Below, in pieces: positions 34,527-34,735 of a DNA stretch of 34,735 nucleotides. Position 1 is the first letter of the stretch. Every line of letters begins with the position of its first letter. The position numbers and the translations under genes are program-made. The notes under the pieces were generated by a model. That model was not told where the DNA came from, did no database searches, and was given only the letters and a program-made list of their open reading frames with translations. Origin of the DNA: JACDBZ01 sp038233215 (GTDB lineage: Bacteria > Chloroflexota > Limnocylindria > QHBO01); NCBI GenBank assembly GCA_038233215.1, contig JBBSML010000028.1, forward strand, positions 1-34,735, in the 5' to 3' direction.

Positions 34527-34735
34527 CTACTCGGGGGGTGATGGTACCCGACTCGGGGACGGTTCGTGCGGATGCTCCGAGCCGACTCCAAGGTGCCGGA
34601 TCAGCAGCTCCGTGGTGGTGCCCTGGATGATGAGGGTGAAGAGCACGACCCCGAACGTGATCTCCTGCAGCAGCGCTCGCTGCGGGAAGTCGCCCGGCAA
34701 CGAGAGCGCCAGGGCCACGGAGACCGCGCCGCGCA
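34527..34735 (-). CDS. CPA1/NhaP-type cation/proton antiporter, C-terminal part
   Basis: Only the last 69 codons are inside the window; the gene continues past 34735. The sequence RGAVSVALALSLPGDFPQRA matches the conserved GLRGAVxLALALSLP helix of NhaP-type Na+/H+ antiporters, and the following FGVVLFTLIIQGTTTELLIRHLGV matches the last transmembrane helix. The short tail ends in a Pro/Ser/Glu-rich stretch and TAG at 34527. It is 70 bp upstream of pyrG on the same strand. Confidence 0.82.
   Translation of the reverse strand, partial: RGAVSVALALSLPGDFPQRALLQEITFGVVLFTLIIQGTTTELLIRHLGVGSEHPHEPSPSRVPSPPE

Overview
This is a GC-rich bacterial chromosome segment of 34.7 kb, densely packed, with many GTG and TTG starts and many 4-bp ATGA or GTGA stop/start overlaps. 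The mix of a Rhizobium-type polar amino acid transporter (aapJQMP), a heme cluster containing the chlorite-dismutase-like enzyme HemQ, a leucine T-box riboswitch in front of leuS, and the blocks comEA-comEC-HD-holA and obgE-nadD-rsfS is best compatible with a Chloroflexota lineage. That assignment is an inference from gene content; a high-GC actinobacterial relative is the main alternative. No phage, insertion sequence or CRISPR array is visible, so this looks like a core-genome region.

Layout, plus-strand left half. Bases 1-592 hold the first codons of a divergent minus-strand gene (1-19) and a long noncoding region with a 43-bp imperfect direct repeat. Then come aapJ-aapQ-aapM-aapP (593-4998), a four-gene amino acid ABC importer with a strong hairpin after the binding-protein gene. 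From 5194 to 13054 lies an almost complete heme operon: hemA, hemC, hemD, hemB, hemQ, hemL, hemE, hemH. HemQ with a soluble-type ferrochelatase points to the coproporphyrin-dependent route; the coproporphyrinogen oxidase (cgoX/hemY) is not here. A SRPBCC protein follows (13155-13604), then a convergent response regulator whose downstream flank keeps the tail of a GGDEF domain, then a divergent OmpR-type regulator with a degenerate receiver.

The most unusual part is 15343-18793. A promoter leads into a T-box leader with a CTC (Leu) specifier, and a complete 76-nt tRNA-Ala(GGC) gene sits in the loop of T-box stem III, between the specifier stem I and the antiterminator/terminator. The leader controls a GNAT acetyltransferase gene overlapping leuS. 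After leuS there is a 30-bp near-perfect palindrome, then comEA, comEC (reading 385 nt into the next gene), an HD-domain gene and holA (DNA polymerase III delta).

Right half, minus strand from 34735 down to 23893: the C-terminus of a CPA1/NhaP-type cation/proton antiporter, pyrG, a pyrG-coupled uncharacterised gene, rho, a lipoprotein N-acetylmuramoyl-L-alanine amidase, an M23 peptidase with an Ala/Pro/Val repeat linker, obgE, nadD, rsfS, a DUF1232 membrane protein and a small CxxC protein. This side joins CTP and NAD synthesis, transcription termination, ribosome assembly/silencing and cell-wall turnover.
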